DNA from: CAJBLF01 sp964494005
GTDB lineage: Bacteria > Patescibacteriota > Gracilibacteria > Absconditabacterales > Absconditicoccaceae
Length of the DNA: 22,697 bases
Reading direction: 5' to 3'
NCBI GenBank assembly: GCA_964494005.1
Contig: CAZBQE010000010.1
Location: forward strand, 1 to 22,697
Below, in pieces: positions 19,983-22,697 of the stretch. A program made the translations under genes and the position numbers. Below the pieces are notes generated by a model, which made no database searches, was not told the origin of the DNA, and worked only from the letters and a program-made list of their open reading frames with translations. The first letter of the stretch is position 1. Each line of letters begins with the position of its first letter.

Positions 19983-20269
19983 TTGTACTGCCTTGTCATG
20001 AGATTGACATGAATACCGTGTTCTCAAAATAAAAGTTATCCATGAGACACAATTCTACACGCGTATAGTGTGAGAATGATGTCAAATGTATATCGGTACT
20101 TGCGATACACATATAATAGTACTCAGAAAAAAATATTTGCCCAATTTCTGTCTGATTTGGAGTACTTTTACCTACCGTTATTGTAAAAATATGATATAAT
20201 ATGGTAAATAAAGAAGGGAATAGGGAAAATAGAAGACGAGAAAAAAAGTCAGATAATATATTTTTTTAG
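19983..20269. other. Region between gap and tRNA terminator; probable operon leader
   Basis: No gene is recognised. On the minus strand a weak promoter candidate (TTTACC 20203-20208, 17 bp, TACAAT 20180-20185) faces the giant gene. The region is A/T-rich and open in one minus frame under table 25, which has little weight because only TAA and TAG stop. The start of the giant gene lies here or in the gap. Confidence 0.3.
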
Positions 20270-20293
20270 AAAAAAAAGCGATCGGTGATCACT
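20270..20293 (-). terminator. Intrinsic terminator of tRNA-Thr
   Basis: The minus strand has a 7-bp stem (AGTGATC / GATCGCT, one G-U pair) with an ACC loop and eight T following. It ends the tRNA unit about 67 bp beyond the tRNA 3' end. Confidence 0.7.
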
Positions 20294-20323
20294 TTACTGT
20301 ATTATTTTTTTTATTTTTTTGCT

Positions 20324-20358
20324 ATCAGTTATGAACTAATGACTATGAACTATATTCT
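20324..20358. repeat. Heptad repeat array next to the tRNA-Thr 3' end
   Basis: The units ATCAGTT, ATGAACT, AATGACT, ATGAACT and ATATTCT run in phase seven, two of them identical at 14-bp spacing. The array is between the tRNA and its terminator. Confidence 0.5.
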
Positions 20359-20359
20359 T

Positions 20360-20432
20360 AGCCACGAACGGGAATTGAACCCGTGGCCTCACCCTTACCA
20401 TGGGTGCGCTCTACCAGCTGAGCTATCGCGGC
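20360..20432 (-). tRNA. tRNA-Thr, anticodon GGU
   Basis: A 73-nt cloverleaf is readable on the minus strand. The acceptor GCCGCGA pairs with TCGTGGC (one G-U), discriminator U. The D-stem is GCTC/GAGC. The anticodon stem CACCC/GGGTG has loop ATGGTAA, giving anticodon GGU (Thr, ACC/ACU codons). The T-stem is ACGGG/CCCGT with loop TTCAATT. CCA is not encoded, as the next bases are AAG. It has its own promoter and terminator. Confidence 0.95.
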
Positions 20433-20460
20433 GTATCAATATGTTTTATTAGGTCAAATG

Positions 20461-20488
20461 CTTATAAAAAAAACATATCAAAAATCAA
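20461..20488 (-). promoter_or_regulatory. Promoter of tRNA-Thr
   Basis: On the minus strand TTGATT (20483-20488) and TATAAG (20461-20466) are 16 bp apart, placing the start about 20 nt ahead of the mature tRNA 5' end. It repeats the 16-bp spacing seen in front of three protein genes. Confidence 0.6.
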
Positions 20489-20495
20489 CAATTTA

Positions 20496-20527
20496 TAAAA
20501 AAACGTTACCGAAGTAACGTCTTTTTT
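20496..20527. terminator. Bidirectional intrinsic terminator after the LRR gene
   Basis: A perfect 7-bp stem (ACGTTAC / GTAACGT) with a CGAA loop (20503-20520) has an A-tract on one side and a T-tract on the other, so it can work on both strands. It ends the LRR/SLH gene and insulates the tRNA promoter. Confidence 0.88.
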
Positions 20528-20544
20528 ATTATGAAAATATTTTT

Positions 20545-22697
20545 TTAAAAGAATCTACTGAGATCTTCAAGAAGTTTTCCTGTGCTAATATCTATAGATG
20601 TATCTTCATCTTCTCCAGTAGCAGATCAATGAGTTTCATCTTCTTCTTGTTCTGATGTAAATGATGGATCAAAGAATCTACTGAGATCTTGGAGTAATGC
20701 TTTGGTTGCATTACTAATAGCTTGTGCAGGATTACTAATAATAACAGGTATAGTTTGTGTGTTTGTTGTCGCTGCAGCATGAGTTGTTAATTCACTTCTT
20801 TGTATTAATTCAAGATTATTTTGGATGTAGGAAAAGGCATCAAGAGCAAAGGAAAGCATTATTCTTGGTCATGTAGGCATAAGCCCAATGTTTTGGATGT
20901 GAATAACATGATTGGTTCGTCGATCGATAGAAGAAGTAAGTGGAATATTATATTTTCCATTATATAGTATTCTAGAAAGCACAGTAGCAAATTCTTTTTT
21001 ATTTACATATTTGTTAGGTTCAAAACTTCTTTTTGTATCCAATCCATTTTTATGTAGTCCCATGATGTTAAGTTGGCATGCATTGATGATAGCCTGTTGT
21101 TCACTTGTTGAAAGTTTTGTGATGTCAGAGAATGTACATGACATATTTTCATTTGGAGTAAGTCCAAGAACTTTCTGAGCAAAGGTGCTTGCGAGTTGAG
21201 CTAATACTTTTCTTGTAAGTGCTGTATCTTTGAATTCTGTTGTTGTGCTTGTTTCTGCTGATCCATGTGAAGGTTGTTGTGGTGGAGTTCAACATGTTCC
21301 ATCATAATAGCTTGGTGAAAAATCACCATCAGGACAATTATCAGGATATAATGGAGTACTTCCACCGCCACCTCATCCTCATCCAGAAGGAGGATTGGAA
21401 CAATTGCTAGTATCTATTGTACATGAAGGAGTACAACTAAGTGTTCCTAAACTATATCCAAAAGTAGAACATGTTTGTTCGTTGAAATTACTACTATCAC
21501 ATTGTTCATCGCCTTCAATAATTCCATTTCCGCATTCTTCTAATGCTGGTGGTGTACAGAGAGTATTTATTCCTTGGTTGTAGAGTATGTCATTAAAAGG
21601 AGACATATTGAGAACTGGTCAGTCAAGCATCATAGGTTCAAGTTCATTTACCGCATCTCGGAATTCAATTTCATTGTTTAAAGGTAACATCCCTTGTCGA
21701 TCTAGTATAGGATCGATAAATGGTGCGGTATGCCAAAATACCTGTGATCACTGCATTTCCGCTATAGCTCATATATAGTAAGGATACGGGAATTGGTCTA
21801 CAGTAAAGATGTTGCTATTTATTATGTTTCGAGCCAAGTTTCTTGCATCTATTCGCATTCCTTGTATATAATATTCATACGAAGTGCAAAAATCTTCTAT
21901 AGGAAGTTCTACAGGGAAGAAACTACATGCGCTTGTATCAAAGGTACAATTATTACAACTCAATGTTCCTGTATCATATCATAAATTTTCACAGGATTCT
22001 CCATTGAGATTATCGCCATCACATTGTTCATCGTCTTCAATAATATCATTCCCACAGATAGAACATGCAGGATTCTGTTCGGATTGCCATGTACTGCTAC
22101 CTGCTTTGCTATCAAGGAAAGCGATAAGTTCACTACTCATAGATCATGTATTTCGACAGTTGTAGTCTAATTCTAAGAACGAGAGATTGATAAGTCCGGT
22201 AGTGGATTCTGATAGAGTTGTCAGAAGATTTGTTGAAAGAATTAATTGTTGTAGTCCAGTAAGTCCAGCGAGATCGATCGAAGTAAGTAGGTTATCAGAA
22301 AGATATACCTTTTGTAGTCCAGTAAGCCCAGTGAGATCGATCCCTGTAAGTTGATTATTAGAAAGATATATCTCTTGTAGTCCAGTAAGCCCAGTGAGAT
22401 CAATTGAAGTAAGGAGGTTATTAGCAAGAATTAATTGTTGTAGTCCAGTAAGCCCAGTGAGATCGATCCCTGTAAGTTGATTATTAAAAAGAGTTAAATC
22501 TTGTAAACTCGTAAGTCCAGAGAGATTGATTGAAGTAAGCTGATTATTTTGAAAGTATACCTTTTGTAAACTAATAAGCCCAACAAGATTAATCCCTGTG
22601 ATTTGGTTATCATTAAGGTCCAACCTAGTTAAATTAGCAAGTCCAGCGAAAGCTCCACTCTCAATAGAGTTGATGTTGCTATTAGCAAGTTCCAACC
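20545..22697 (-). CDS. Leucine-rich-repeat surface protein with Cys-rich repeats and SLH anchor, 5' partial (UGA=Gly)
   Basis: The frame enters from the right edge and runs 716 visible residues to TAA, with ten in-frame TGA codons. Residues 1-184 are about eight 21-residue leucine-rich repeats (LTGIDLTGLTGLQxxxLxNN) with a typical C-terminal cap (LELDYNCRNT, ending STWQSEQ). Two DUF4215-type repeats follow (CGNDIIEDDEQCDGDNLNG near 210; CGNGIIEGDEQCDSSNFNE near 385), separated by a helical domain. A polyglycine linker (about 437-444) precedes an SLH domain at about 520-610 (CTFSDI, ACQLNIMG, EFATVLSRIL). The tail carries two copies of LLxDLSRFF, the second at the extreme C-terminus. LRRs mediate protein binding, so a surface receptor or adhesin for host or prey is plausible. 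The linker and SLH design match the beta-helix protein. The start codon is outside the window. Confidence 0.88.
20548..20690 (-). repeat. 20-bp duplicated element encoding C-terminal DLSRFF motif
   Basis: An identical 20-bp sequence occurs at 20548-20567 and 20671-20690, 123 bp (41 codons) apart and in frame. It encodes the DLSRFF motif just before the stop and again in the tail. Confidence 0.75.

Noticed and set aside
19983..20112. Open minus-strand frame right of the gap as the definite start of the giant gene
   Set aside because: The gap length is arbitrary, no signal peptide or ribosome site is seen, and openness is weak evidence when only TAA and TAG stop translation.
3612..22697. UGA read as tryptophan (table 4)
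   Set aside because: UGG is used for Trp, UGA occurs in polyglycine runs, and it aligns with GGA between internal repeats.

Overview
The window is a 22.7 kb scaffold piece, with one 100-N gap, from a bacterium that reads UGA as glycine (translation table 25). That code is known from Candidatus Gracilibacteria (BD1-5) and Absconditabacteria (SR1) of the CPR/Patescibacteria. With the standard code most long genes break into chains of in-frame ORFs separated only by TGA. Reading TGA as Gly fuses them into single secreted proteins that end in TAA or TAG. Glycine is directly supported: two copies of a Cys-rich repeat in one protein have UGA and GGA at the same aligned position, UGA codons lie inside polyglycine linkers, and UGA fills the conserved Gly position of an EF-hand-like loop. 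Every gene found is on the minus strand, and almost all encode surface or secreted proteins.

Layout, from right to left in the direction of transcription. (1) 22697-20545: 5'-truncated leucine-rich-repeat protein with Cys-rich repeats, a polyglycine linker and an S-layer-homology (SLH) anchor, ending at a bidirectional terminator. (2) 20488-20270: stand-alone tRNA-Thr(GGU) unit with its own promoter and terminator. (3) 20043-7436: a probable operon of four exported proteins. It holds a giant Ca-binding-type protein broken by the gap, a 359-aa Cys-rich-repeat protein, an 885-aa and a 1250-aa protein with DUF11-like and Cys-rich repeats, then a strong terminator. (4) 7418-6013: a monocistronic gene for an Ig/PKD-like protein with a type IX secretion (T9SS) C-terminal sorting domain, as in Bacteroidota. 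(5) 5914-3549: a right-handed beta-helix (NosD-like) protein with polyglycine linker and SLH anchor. (6) 3291-1: a promoter, a structured leader, a 38-codon ORF with a perfect Shine-Dalgarno, and three Bacteroidota-style Ig-like adhesin genes running off the left edge.

Two gene populations are interleaved. The beta-helix, LRR and operon genes use UGA as Gly. The four Bacteroidota-like genes contain no in-frame UGA at all despite roughly 150 glycines. Even so, promoters in front of both classes share one architecture (TTGACA, 16-bp spacer with TAAAT at the same place, TATAA/TATAT). This favours foreign adhesin genes living under resident-type promoters over simple contamination, although assembly chimerism cannot be excluded from the sequence alone.

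A second unexplained feature is a set of 7-bp-periodic repeat arrays. They differ in sequence but share the period, and each lies at the 3' end of a minus-strand transcription unit or gene, twice overlapping the stop codon.
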